From: a virus
IMG/VR virus record: IMGVR_UViG_3300013114_000447
Location: 62,001 to 126,000 of that record
Reading direction: 5' to 3' (one strand)
Length of the DNA: 64,000 nt
The notes below the pieces were generated by a model, which was given only the letters and a program-made list of their open reading frames with translations, ran no database searches and was not told where the DNA came from. The translations under genes and the position numbers were made by a program. Numbering within the stretch: position 1 is the first letter of the stretch; every line of letters starts with the position of its first letter. Of the stretch, positions 1 to 9,000 are shown in pieces.

Positions 1-1
1 G

Positions 2-256
2 CCAATTAATGTTGGCAACACGGGTGAACACTCGATTAAAGAAGTAGTAGAGTTGATTGCCAACTTTATGGACTTTGAAGGAGATATCCAGTGGGACACA
101 TCTAAACCTGCAGGCCAATATCGCAAACCATCGGATAATTCTAAGTTAATAGAATTAGGATGGGCGGCTACAGACTATACCGATTTTGAAGAAGCGTTAG
201 AAAAATCATGTAAGTGGTTTACAGATACATATCCAAATTTAAGAGGTGCGAAATGA
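2..256 (+). CDS. GDP-L-fucose synthase-like SDR, C-terminal part (truncated by window edge)
   Basis: Open from base 2, so the start lies outside the window; 84 codons are visible. The segment NVGNTGEHSIKEVVELI, the later DTSKPAGQYRKPSDNSKL and the LGW near the end match the substrate-binding end of GDP-4-keto-6-deoxymannose epimerase-reductases (Fcl/WcaG family). The Rossmann domain cannot be seen. It overlaps the next gene (a GDP-mannose dehydratase) by 4 nt; in the standard pathway the dehydratase product is the substrate of this enzyme, which supports the call. Another extended SDR sugar epimerase remains possible. Confidence 0.7.
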   Translation, partial: PINVGNTGEHSIKEVVELIANFMDFEGDIQWDTSKPAGQYRKPSDNSKLIELGWAATDYTDFEEALEKSCKWFTDTYPNLRGAK

Positions 257-1224
257 AGAAAACAGCCTTTATAACAGGCGTCACGGGTCAAGATGGCTCA
301 TACCTTGCCGAGCTATTATTAGACAAGGGTTACCGAGTAGTTGGACTTAAGAGAAGAACCTCTTTGATTTGTACTGAACGAATTAATCAGGTTTTTGATA
401 ATCCTAATTTTCATTTGGAATATTATAGTCTTCACGATCCTGGGGTACTTTATCGCTTGGTTGACAAATATGAGCCCGACGAAATTTATAACCTTGCCGC
501 CCAATCACACGTTCATGTATCTTTTGATGTGCCCGAAGAAACAGTGGACACCATTGCAATGGGCACCTTGCGAATTTTGGAGACAATTCGAAATGCATGC
601 CCCCACGTTCGCTTGTATCAGGCTTCTTCATCTGAAATGTTTGGAGATAACCCCGAACACCCGCAGAGTGAATCGACGCGACTGATGCCGGCTTCTCCTT
701 ATGCGTGTGCTAAAGTTTTTGCACACCACCTTATAAGAAACTATCGAGAATCATATGGGATTCATGCTTCTAGCGGGATTTTGTTTAATCATGAATCACC
801 TCGACGTGGCGAAACATTCGTAACACGGAAGATTACTTTGGCTGCAGCCCGTATTCGAGCTTGTCGCCAACAGAAACTGTATCTCGGGAATCTAGATGCT
901 AAGCGCGACTGGGGCTTTGCAGGTGATTATGTAGAGGCTATGTGGCTGATGCTCCAGCAAGACAAGCCCGATGATTATGTTATTGCCACTGGCGAAACTC
1001 ATACTGTTAGGGAGTTTTTAGAGGTTGTATTTGAGCAAGCCGGCTTAGACGTAAACCAATACGTCGAAATCGATCCTCGCCTATTACGCCCTCACGAAGT
1101 GCCACTATTGTTGGGAGATTCTTCCAAGGCTCGTAGAGTACTGAAGTGGGAACCAAAGGTAGATTTTGTAGGATTGGCCAAAATGATGTTTGAGCATGAT
1201 TTTGAAAAAGTAGCTTATTTATGA
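253..1224 (+). CDS. gmd: GDP-mannose 4,6-dehydratase
   Basis: Converts GDP-D-mannose to GDP-4-keto-6-deoxy-D-mannose, the precursor of GDP-fucose, rhamnose or perosamine. At 323 aa it is slightly shorter than bacterial Gmd. Visible are the NAD(P)-binding GVTGQDGSY (G9, G12, G15), SSSEMFG, the catalytic Y150-x3-K154 in SPYACAK, NHESPRRGETFVTRK and the hallmark AKRDWGFAGDYVEAMW. I chose the ATG at 253 because it follows AGAGG and starts directly with the Rossmann strand; an in-frame ATG at 214 would add 13 residues unlike the family. It sits between two other sugar-nucleotide SDR genes with ATGA overlaps. A role in host surface-glycan remodelling or virion glycosylation is inference. Confidence 0.93.
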   Translation: MKKTAFITGVTGQDGSYLAELLLDKGYRVVGLKRRTSLICTERINQVFDNPNFHLEYYSLHDPGVLYRLVDKYEPDEIYNLAAQSHVHVSFDVPEETVDTIAMGTLRILETIRNACPHVRLYQASSSEMFGDNPEHPQSESTRLMPASPYACAKVFAHHLIRNYRESYGIHASSGILFNHESPRRGETFVTRKITLAAARIRACRQQKLYLGNLDAKRDWGFAGDYVEAMWLMLQQDKPDDYVIATGETHTVREFLEVVFEQAGLDVNQYVEIDPRLLRPHEVPLLLGDSSKARRVLKWEPKVDFVGLAKMMFEHDFEKVAYL

Positions 1225-2072
1225 TCCTCGTAACTGGACATAAAGGGTATATTGGTAATAAATTATTTGACAAACTTAACACATTAGGTTATGATGTATG
1301 TGGAATTGATTTACACGCTGGAAACCCAGCAGAAAACGGAGACATCAGAAGAGACCTATTCTCTTACGGCACATCTTGGTATAATCCCCCTCCCGATGTA
1401 ATATTCCACTTGGCTGCACAACCCAGCGTACAATGGTGCGTTGACAACCCTTCTGAAGCCCTCTCTCACAACGTGTTAGGCACTTCTAGGGTGTTGGAAT
1501 TTGCCAAGCAGGTCAACTGTCGGCGAGTAATTTTTGCTAGCTCAGCGGCCATTTATGGGAACAATGGTTCACCCGATAGTCCTTATGGAATGCACAAACT
1601 TATGTCCGAATATGAATGTAAACTTTATTCAGAATTATACGATATAGACACTGTCGCCCTGCGCTATTATAATGTTTATTCTGCAGATCAACCATATGGC
1701 GGATCTTATTCTACTGTAATATCTGCTTGGATGGAGATGATTCGCAATAATCGTCCATTGAGAATTGACGGTGACGGTTCGCAAACAAGAGACTTTGTTC
1801 ACGTTGACGATATTGTTGATGCTAATATATTTTGTATGAATTATGAAAAGAAGTTTTGTGGTCGCCACTATGATGTGGGGACAGGTCACGAAACGTCTCT
1901 AAACGATTTAAAAGAAAAGATAGACACACTATTAAGTGTGCGCTGGGAACACAAACCAGCCAGAATTGGAGATATAGCCAATTCAATTGCCGATACTGGA
2001 CCTTTAGAAGAATTAGGATGGACATCCAAAATTAATATAACTGAAGGGTTACAGGATTGTTTTAAGCCATAA
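1221..2072 (+). CDS. NAD-dependent epimerase/dehydratase (extended SDR)
   Basis: A 283-aa extended short-chain dehydrogenase. The N-terminal GHKGYIG (residues 6-12) is the dinucleotide-binding GxxGxxG, HLAAQPSVQW follows the second sheet, ASSAAIYG holds the catalytic serine region, and Y122-x3-K126 (YGMHK) is the catalytic pair. RDFVHVDDIVDA is typical of UDP-glucose 4-epimerase-like enzymes acting on nucleotide sugars. It overlaps the dehydratase gene by ATGA. The exact substrate cannot be decided from sequence; a UDP- or GDP-hexose epimerase or reductase is most likely. Confidence 0.85.
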   Translation: MILVTGHKGYIGNKLFDKLNTLGYDVCGIDLHAGNPAENGDIRRDLFSYGTSWYNPPPDVIFHLAAQPSVQWCVDNPSEALSHNVLGTSRVLEFAKQVNCRRVIFASSAAIYGNNGSPDSPYGMHKLMSEYECKLYSELYDIDTVALRYYNVYSADQPYGGSYSTVISAWMEMIRNNRPLRIDGDGSQTRDFVHVDDIVDANIFCMNYEKKFCGRHYDVGTGHETSLNDLKEKIDTLLSVRWEHKPARIGDIANSIADTGPLEELGWTSKINITEGLQDCFKP

Positions 2073-2084
2073 AGGAGAAATAAA

Positions 2085-2294
2085 ATGGAAGAAATGCAAT
2101 TATCAAATCAGGCCCTCGGAGCCATTATGCTGGCTCTTCAAGAGTCTTTAATGAATCAAACGGATATTGTTCCGATTCTTAAGGGATTTAAGCTAAAAGA
2201 AGGCACTGATGGACTCACAGTAATGAATCCTCCCACTGTTCGCTTAGACGATACAAATGTTACAGAAGAAGAGCTAGAAACTCTAGTTAAGTAA
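2085..2294 (+). CDS. Small hypothetical protein
   Basis: 69 aa, preceded by a strong AAAGGAG Shine-Dalgarno sequence 7 nt before the ATG. It has a hydrophobic-patterned helix near residues 9-25 (LGAIMLALQESLMNQ) and an acidic C-terminal end. No family is recognised. It is followed by an overlapping zinc-ribbon gene and probably shares its transcript. Confidence 0.7.
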   Translation: MEEMQLSNQALGAIMLALQESLMNQTDIVPILKGFKLKEGTDGLTVMNPPTVRLDDTNVTEEELETLVK

Positions 2295-2560
2295 TGCCCC
2301 GATATCGATATAAATGTCATGCCTGTAACGTGGAGCAGATAATATTTCACAGAATTGCTGAAATGATCACCACTTGTCCTCTTTGTAAAATAGAGGATAA
2401 AATTCAAAAGCTACTCACTACTCCTAACATTAAAACATCTACTGCGGATGTGCCTAATGTAGAAGTGGGTGCTGTTACTAAAGAACATATCGAAGCCAAC
2501 CGCGAGATTTTAAAACAACAAATACAAGAAGCAAAAGAGGAAAAATATGAGCCGTCTTGA
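2294..2560 (+). CDS. FmdB-like zinc-ribbon protein
   Basis: 88 aa. The N-terminal MPRYRYKCHAC and the later CPLC form a CxxC...CxxC zinc ribbon (C9/C12 with a second pair about 20 residues on), the pattern of FmdB-type putative regulatory zinc ribbons. The C-terminal half is a charged helix rich in Lys and Glu. It overlaps the previous stop (TAATG). The function of such short ribbons in phages is unknown; nucleic-acid or protein binding is the usual assumption. Confidence 0.75.
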   Translation: MPRYRYKCHACNVEQIIFHRIAEMITTCPLCKIEDKIQKLLTTPNIKTSTADVPNVEVGAVTKEHIEANREILKQQIQEAKEEKYEPS

Positions 2561-2897
2561 AATAATTTTGTCAGCCACGCTGATTTTATCAATTTTTATA
2601 AATATAGGTTTGATTGCATATGCCCGGGCAGTTGTGATTCGAATTTTATCTGTCTCCGAAGAATTAAATGATTTGCAAACAATGATTGGATCTTTTACGA
2701 CCCATCTGCAAACAGTGTATGAACTTGATTCTTTTTATGGAGACGAGACACTAAGAGGGTTATTAGAGCACGCCATTTCTCTCAATGAACAAATGGATAC
2801 TTTTGATTACATTATCTCGTTAACAGAAGCAGATACCCCATCAACAGAAGAAGGATTAGATGACGACACCACCCAAGAAGAAGAGAGCCCGACGTAA
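2547..2897 (+). CDS. Single-span membrane protein, hypothetical
   Basis: 116 aa with one N-terminal transmembrane segment (about residues 5-27, hydrophobic ILSATLILSIFINIGLIAYA), then an amphipathic helical region and a very acidic C-terminal tail ending DDDTTQEEESPT. The short N-terminus suggests a signal anchor with the bulk on the far side or in the cytoplasm; orientation cannot be fixed. It overlaps both neighbours, so it is likely cotranslated with the late sigma factor gene. No family recognised. Confidence 0.7.
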   Translation: MSRLEIILSATLILSIFINIGLIAYARAVVIRILSVSEELNDLQTMIGSFTTHLQTVYELDSFYGDETLRGLLEHAISLNEQMDTFDYIISLTEADTPSTEEGLDDDTTQEEESPT

Positions 2898-3561
2898 AAA
2901 TCATTATTTTACCTCGGATCATGAGGAGGCAATAATTCGATATGCAAAATCTACTTGCCAACGCGAGCGCACAGAATTATATGTACAATATATTCAGCCG
3001 GCCTTTAATGAAATGGTTGACAAGATTGTTTTTACATATAAATTTACTAACTTGCCAAATTGTGATTCATTGCGAGATGAGTGCAAAATTTGGTTAATGA
3101 CCATTTTAGATAAATACGACCCGAGCAAAGGCTCTAAAGCCTTCTCGTATTTTTCCGTAATTACTAAAAATTGGTTTATTCACAAAGTTAAACGCCAACA
3201 AAAACGCAACAAACGTGAAGTGGATTACGATAATATTTCAAAAGCATATGAAGAAGAATTTCTTTCAACAAATGACTCTTATATCACCGAGCGTGAAGAA
3301 AATGAATTTTGGCAATCCTTCTATAAAGAATTGCAATCGTGGGACGCGTCCCAGATGAAAGAAAACGATTTAAAAGTTTATCAAGCGATTAATATCCTTT
3401 TTGAATCAAAAGAAGAGATTGATATTTTTAACAAGAAAGCTATTTATTTATACTTACGAGAGATCACCGGGCTGAACACCAAGCAGATTGTGAATTCTCT
3501 TAAAAAGTTTAGAAAAAAATACTATAACTTTAAAGACGACTGGGAAAACGGAGCCTTATGA
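2860..3561 (+). CDS. Late-transcription sigma factor, T4 gp55-like
   Basis: 233 aa. The segment YDPSKGSKAFSYFSVIT followed by KNWFIHKVKRQQ (about residues 86-114) is the sigma70 region 2 signature as it appears in T4 gp55-type factors, which direct host RNA polymerase to phage late promoters. There is a basic N-terminus and a basic C-terminal helical region that could be the clamp- or DNA-binding part. It lacks region 4, as gp55 does. It overlaps the next small gene by ATGA. In T4 the promoter element is TATAAATA; see the ACTATTTAT motif reported for this genome. The assignment to this family is strong; the detailed mechanism is inferred. Confidence 0.82.
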   Translation: MTTPPKKKRARRKNHYFTSDHEEAIIRYAKSTCQRERTELYVQYIQPAFNEMVDKIVFTYKFTNLPNCDSLRDECKIWLMTILDKYDPSKGSKAFSYFSVITKNWFIHKVKRQQKRNKREVDYDNISKAYEEEFLSTNDSYITEREENEFWQSFYKELQSWDASQMKENDLKVYQAINILFESKEEIDIFNKKAIYLYLREITGLNTKQIVNSLKKFRKKYYNFKDDWENGAL

Positions 3562-3860
3562 AAAATCAAGATTTAGATACTTTGATAAACGAAGCGTTAG
3601 GTAACATTCGAGATGATCGAAAATCGGCCAAAGAATTTTTAAATGAGATTGCTACTCAGATTGCCAAGGATCCCGAACAAAACAAGTATCTAAGTCCAGT
3701 TGCCGCAAAACACGTTGAAACAATGCAGCGCTCCAATGAACAGCTTGTGAAGATTATTGGGTTGAGACAGAAAACTCATACACAGCTAGATATTCTCTCC
3801 GACAAAGACAAAGACAGTATTTTTGATATGTTGCAGGGAGATATCGAAGATGCCGTTTAA
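3558..3860 (+). CDS. Small protein coupled to the late sigma factor
   Basis: 100 aa, predicted almost all helical and charged (MKNQDLDTLINEAL at the start, DKDKDSIFDMLQGDIEDAV at the end). The ATGA overlap with the sigma gene suggests coupled translation. By position and size it could be a gp33-like late co-activator, but I see no residue-level match, so that is only a context guess. It overlaps the start of the baseplate spike gene by 11 nt. Confidence 0.6.
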   Translation: MKNQDLDTLINEALGNIRDDRKSAKEFLNEIATQIAKDPEQNKYLSPVAAKHVETMQRSNEQLVKIIGLRQKTHTQLDILSDKDKDSIFDMLQGDIEDAV

Positions 3861-5025
3861 TAGCACAAATGCTTCCTTTGCTCACGAAGCTCTGGCGGCT
3901 TCGCAACAAGCTGTACGACAAGCCGTTGCCACGAGTACTGACCCGCAAACTTTAACTATGACTGGCGTTGTGATTTCGCAACCTCTTCCTTTGAGCAATG
4001 AGGATGTGAGAAATTTTGTAGGGGATCTTCCCGCAGGAGCAGCTGCAGCCACTCCAAGTAATAACATTATAGGAAGGTTCTTTTTTAAAGTACGCTTGTT
4101 GTCAACGGGAGCTTTCTCCCCTCACGAATATTTGACCAATCCGTGCGAGATGACAACAGCCACTGATACTACTTTCGATTGTATCGCGGATTTGATTGCC
4201 TTACATACTACGGCTATTTCTGTAGGCGGCTATAATGGAACTAGGCCAAAAGTTGGCGATCATGTAGAAATAGAATTACACAAACTTACCAAAGGACGAA
4301 GTTTTTGGTACAATATTCAAACAGCAACCTTTAAATCTATTCTCGATGGTTCTGTGCAAAGTAGTCCCGCTGCACGCGAGCTTTCTACTGAATGCGCAAA
4401 TTTAGCTACAATGTTCGAACACCAAGATATGTCCTTACTAGGTAGCGGCACCGGCACGGGAACAACCATGGATCCGAATACTGGTGTAACTACTACACAC
4501 ACACCCGATACAGGTGTTTATCTTCCAACCAATACAGCAATTACAAATGGCGGACTCCCCGATCACAACTTGATCGGAATTGCTACTGCTGGACACAGAA
4601 CACAGCCGCGTCTATTGAAAGAAATTGTAGAAGACTGGAATGAGTTAGCTAGAGCTTTTAATGCCCACTTCGAATCTGAAGGATGGAAGTTGGGAGCCTG
4701 GGGAGATCGTACTTTTGATAGACAGGTAGAGCTTAAGCAGAAAGAGTTGAACGGTACCGGCAACCCCGCCGCCCGCCCGGGCTCATCTGATCATGGCTGG
4801 GGAGTTGCGGTAGATATGCATTATTATGACGCGAACGGAAATAGACACTCCAAAGACCAGGGCATGAACTGGGATGGAAGAGCATTCTTGTGGTTGAAGG
4901 AAAATGCTGGCACCTATATGTGGATGCACCCTTCTTGGGCATGGCAAAATGGCAGCAAGCCAGAACAATGGCACTGGGAATCTACTAAGAAAGATCGATT
5001 AATTCGCAGAAATACTGTCTCTTGA
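3850..5025 (+). CDS. Baseplate spike/hub protein with C-terminal M15 peptidase domain
   Basis: 391 aa from ATG 3850, chosen because GGAG lies 8 nt upstream and the protein then overlaps the previous gene normally. The N-terminal part (about 35-170) contains beta-rich segments such as GRFFFKVRLLS and PKVGDHVEIEL that look like a gp5-type OB fold. The C-terminal part is a zinc D-Ala-D-Ala carboxypeptidase/endopeptidase of the VanY/M15 group: SSDHGWGVAVD supplies H315 and D322, and EQWHWE supplies E372 and H375. The inferred job is local cutting of peptidoglycan cross-links during DNA entry, replacing the lysozyme domain of T4 gp5. It opens the baseplate cluster. Confidence 0.78.
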   Translation: MPFNSTNASFAHEALAASQQAVRQAVATSTDPQTLTMTGVVISQPLPLSNEDVRNFVGDLPAGAAAATPSNNIIGRFFFKVRLLSTGAFSPHEYLTNPCEMTTATDTTFDCIADLIALHTTAISVGGYNGTRPKVGDHVEIELHKLTKGRSFWYNIQTATFKSILDGSVQSSPAARELSTECANLATMFEHQDMSLLGSGTGTGTTMDPNTGVTTTHTPDTGVYLPTNTAITNGGLPDHNLIGIATAGHRTQPRLLKEIVEDWNELARAFNAHFESEGWKLGAWGDRTFDRQVELKQKELNGTGNPAARPGSSDHGWGVAVDMHYYDANGNRHSKDQGMNWDGRAFLWLKENAGTYMWMHPSWAWQNGSKPEQWHWESTKKDRLIRRNTVS

Positions 5026-5042
5026 AACACAAAAAGTAAATT

Positions 5043-6029
5043 ATGAGCAACACAACACCATTATGGTCTATTTCCGGGTTTACCGCCTCGGTTCAGAATT
5101 ATGTTCAATCTTTGGCCTCCAGGCTTGAAGAAGGTCAAACGCTACAGTCGGTACCTGCAAATAGCGGTGTCCTACACACCGAAGTCCAAGAACCAACGGT
5201 TAATTTTAATCCTGCACCAAGTCAATTTGAAATTAATCACAAAAATGCTTACATTGTTTTAGGCTCAGATCGTCCTGCAGGATTAGCTAGCGGCTATGGT
5301 GCCCTGGGCGCTCAAGGTGCCAATACTATTGATTTAGTAGTAGGAAGAATGGCCGCGGCCGAAAATGTTGCAGACGGCACCATTGTGGATTCTAATTTTG
5401 GTGCAGATGCCGCACGTATTTATATTAGTCAAAAGACCGACGTGGACACAAATTTTGGATTAGCTGATGGGAACATTGGTTCTATCAAAGGGCATTCAGC
5501 TATTGGAATTAAAGCTGATGGTGTGCGTATTATAGCGAAGGAAGGGGTAAAAATTGTAACCGGGAAATCGGATGCCTTTCGAGGATTTGGTTCGGGTGGA
5601 GAGCCCAATTCTTTAGGGGGTACCGTTGAAACTGCACCGCCGATTGAATTAATTGCCGGCAACAATACAGGAGTAAATGAAGTACCGGGCGTTCCATTTG
5701 TGGGAATGGGAGAGACTATCAATTTCTTGCAGGGGATTGCGAGAGGAGAAAACACACGAGACGCTCTTCGAGAATTATCCGATCTATTAGAAGAAGTGAT
5801 TGGCGCACTGATGAATTTAACTTTGATCCAGGCGCAATTCAATTCAATTTTAGGTGTTACTCCTATTTATTGGCATGCTGCAGCGGCTCCTCAAACAGCA
5901 ATACAGTTTATGTCGAAAGTTCAAATGGCATTATGGCAAACACGGATCAACAAGACCATTTGGGAAATCAACCATTTACAGCCGTATGGATACAAGTATA
6001 TTTGCAGTAAGAATGTGTTTGCCACATAA
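5043..6029 (+). CDS. Baseplate/tail-spike structural protein
   Basis: 328 aa. The middle (about 120-190) has a short-period pattern of beta strands with alternating hydrophobics (SAIGIKADGVRIIAKEGVKI), resembling the beta-helical or prism part of central spike proteins. The C-terminal third is helical. It lies between the peptidase-bearing spike protein and a giant baseplate protein, so it probably belongs to the hub or spike. The Shine-Dalgarno sequence is weak. No named family is assigned. Confidence 0.6.
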   Translation: MSNTTPLWSISGFTASVQNYVQSLASRLEEGQTLQSVPANSGVLHTEVQEPTVNFNPAPSQFEINHKNAYIVLGSDRPAGLASGYGALGAQGANTIDLVVGRMAAAENVADGTIVDSNFGADAARIYISQKTDVDTNFGLADGNIGSIKGHSAIGIKADGVRIIAKEGVKIVTGKSDAFRGFGSGGEPNSLGGTVETAPPIELIAGNNTGVNEVPGVPFVGMGETINFLQGIARGENTRDALRELSDLLEEVIGALMNLTLIQAQFNSILGVTPIYWHAAAAPQTAIQFMSKVQMALWQTRINKTIWEINHLQPYGYKYICSKNVFAT

Positions 6030-6043
6030 GTATTAGAGATAGA

Positions 6044-9000
6044 ATGGCACAATCAGAATTTTTAAAACTACAAGATAAAAATGGCGATCAGCTTATAGAT
6101 GAGTGTGGTGATCAGCCAATAGTGCCGGAAGAGCCCCCATGTCCGGATTGTAAAAAAGATCCATACGCGACAACACCAAATTGGAAAACCCGTAGTGACG
6201 ATGAACCGTGGCTTAATAAAAAACTTTGTGCTTATCAGGTCACCATTACTACAAGCTATACCACCGCAGCTGCTAGTTCGTCGGATTCCGATTCTGCTGC
6301 GAATGTATATATTAATAAAAGATTTAAAGAGTATGCTGATACGGCAATAGAATCGTTAATTGTTAACTTTAATAAAAAATTAGATGCAGATTCTAAGAAG
6401 ACAGTAAAAGAGTCGCTGGAATACACACGATTTGATCTAAACGTTCGCGCCAAATCGCGCTTAATATTGCTTTATTCTGTGCCTTCTTACGTTATCGATG
6501 CGTTAGAAGAAGAGGATAATAGCGAAGATCCAGAAGATCCGGAAGAAGAATTCACCGGTGCAACCGTAACTTATGAACCGGCCGATTCCATGAGCCTTAA
6601 AATGTTGCGCATCCGCAAAGCTCTTCATCTTTATAGGCGATACTATGCCGTTCATCGTTATCAAAAAGGTGGTACCATCGTTCTAGATGGAACCAAGATA
6701 TACAATATAGAAGATTATGGGGATAATGGTGCGTGGGGAGATTCTCTTACGTCGAAGATTTTGCCCGGTATTGATGCTTTTCTTAATTCTAAAGGTCTCG
6801 ATATCCCTAAAAGTAGTTCTGGCACACGTGGCGGCGGCTTTTTTAAAAAGAAAATTTCTAAATTAAATATAAAATTTAATGCCGATTATAAAATAATAAG
6901 AATAGAGGCCTTTGTAGGTGATTGCAAAGAACCACAGATTTTTAAAGGTAAAAAATTAAAATCTTTAAATAAAAAAGGCTCTGTTTTCCTGGATAAAACC
7001 GCCATGGCCTACTTTGCTCAGATGGATGAGATGCACCGCGCCTTAGTGGCCCGCGAACCGATGCCGTGGATAGAATTTATACTTAAATTTACGAAGCCGT
7101 TGCCGGAAGAAATGTTTAATTATAGGGCCGATGAGAATGAAGACGATCCCCGGGCCTTGACCTGTGTGGCAGATCGTCTTAAAGAAGACGCCAAACAAAT
7201 AGGAATGGACATCTTGGATGAATCTTTTAGTATTGGAGATGCCATTGCCTACCAGTTTAATAAGAATGTTTGCAAAGAAGATCTTGACGAAGTAGCTGAA
7301 GAAGAGGAAGAACTAGGTCTGAGACCTGGATTCCGAGCCCGGAGAAAGCGGTTCACTAATGCAGTCAATACGGTTCAAGATCCTAATAATCCTGAGAATT
7401 CTCAAACCATGGCCGCCTTTGCTAAAGAACAGGCTTATAAAGAACTCCAGAAAGATCAGCTAAGTTTCGAGCTACTCTGCGCGCAGATGGCCGGCCTAGC
7501 CGAAAGTGGCACTATTTCTGTGCAAGATATGTTCGCTACGACTTTCGATAGAATGAAATTATGTGGATTCCAAGTACTCTTGCTAGACACTATGAAATGT
7601 TTAATGAGTGGGATGACATTAGATAAAGCGTTGAGCGCCCTCGTTCAGTCAGCCTTGTCAGCAATGTCGCTAGAAAATTTTGGTATTTTATTTATAGGGC
7701 TGCCTCCGGATAAGCAAGCTCGTTTAGAGGAACTGGTCAAAAGGAACCTAGCAAGTGGTAAAGCTTTTGAGGAGGCAGCAATACCCCGCCATGGACTTGG
7801 AGATACGAGCCTCACCCCGGAAGAAGAGGAAGAAAAAGCTCGCAAAGAACGCGTAGCCGAAGCGATGGCCGACGAAAGAGCGGGCGCTAGTGGAGGTGGT
7901 GGTGGCACGCTCGGAACTGCTGCAGACATCAAAGCCCGCGAAAACAGCGCAATTAAGAATTTAGTGTTGAGACCATGGGAGAGCGCCCAAGCTGTTGCCC
8001 ATGATCGGAAACAACGCCGGAACTCACCAGAAGATGATCAAGCCGAAAAAAGAACCTTAGCACAGCAGTTCGATTTGCAAAACGCAAAACAAGAATTGGA
8101 TACTACGCGTGTAATGGAGGCATATATAGCCGCCCTTATAGAAGAGTACTCTGACGATTTGCTTTTTGTTATCGATATGTTGAACGAATTTCCCGGCGCT
8201 CCGCTCATTGCTGGTATTATTGGTTCTTTCGATTGCCCCACTTCCCCTGTTTTTGAACCAACCGCAATGGATTTTATTAAAAGTGTTGACTTGCCCTTCT
8301 GTAGAAGTCCTAAAGATATCCAAGTACCAGTTCTCAAAAATCCTTTTGGATGGTACCCGGCCAAAGCCGACTTTGCTGATGCTTTGTTTGAAGCGGTAAA
8401 AGTAGCACTCCAGAAAGCTCTTATCAAGATCATGATGGAAATTATGGTAAAGACATGTCAAATATTTGGAAGGGCTGCTTGCAAGGGCTTAGAAGTGGTG
8501 GGAGATTTGGCTATGGAAAAGGCTACCGGTGGAAATACTGCATTTGCTGATCTTGTAAAAGATACAATTTGTGGCCCCGATGCCGATGACGAACAAGTAG
8601 CCGACACAATTCAAGATATAATGACATCTTTGGGCCCCGGCGCCGCTGCCCTTGCCAATACGGAAGAAGCCACTAATTTTACAGAAGACGTGGCCTCCTC
8701 GACTACTCAGAGTGAAATGACAAATGCACTTTTGGGCGATTGTAGTGAAAGCTTTCTAGCTATTGTCGATACGATTATTGAATTTGATTATCCTCAATAT
8801 CGAGAAGGTCTCCCTAACCGCGAAGCTATCTGTCGATTTTTTACGAATGTGGGCAATTTAGCACCTCCCAAAGTTAAACAGGATATGAAAGATTTCGCTG
8901 ATCAGCTTCCTGAAAACGAATTGGTGCCGGCTAATCCGAGCTTATGTATAACTGATGAGCAACAACAAGAATTTTGTGAGTTACGCCAAGAATTATTAGA

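Noticed and set aside
5429-5842. 137-aa open frame on the minus strand
   Set aside because: It lies wholly inside the + strand structural gene at 5043, has no ribosome site and reads like a codon-bias shadow.
8038-8461. Two overlapping minus-strand frames of over 130 aa
   Set aside because: Both sit inside the 2232-aa gene in a region of continuous + strand coding, with no promoter or ribosome site.
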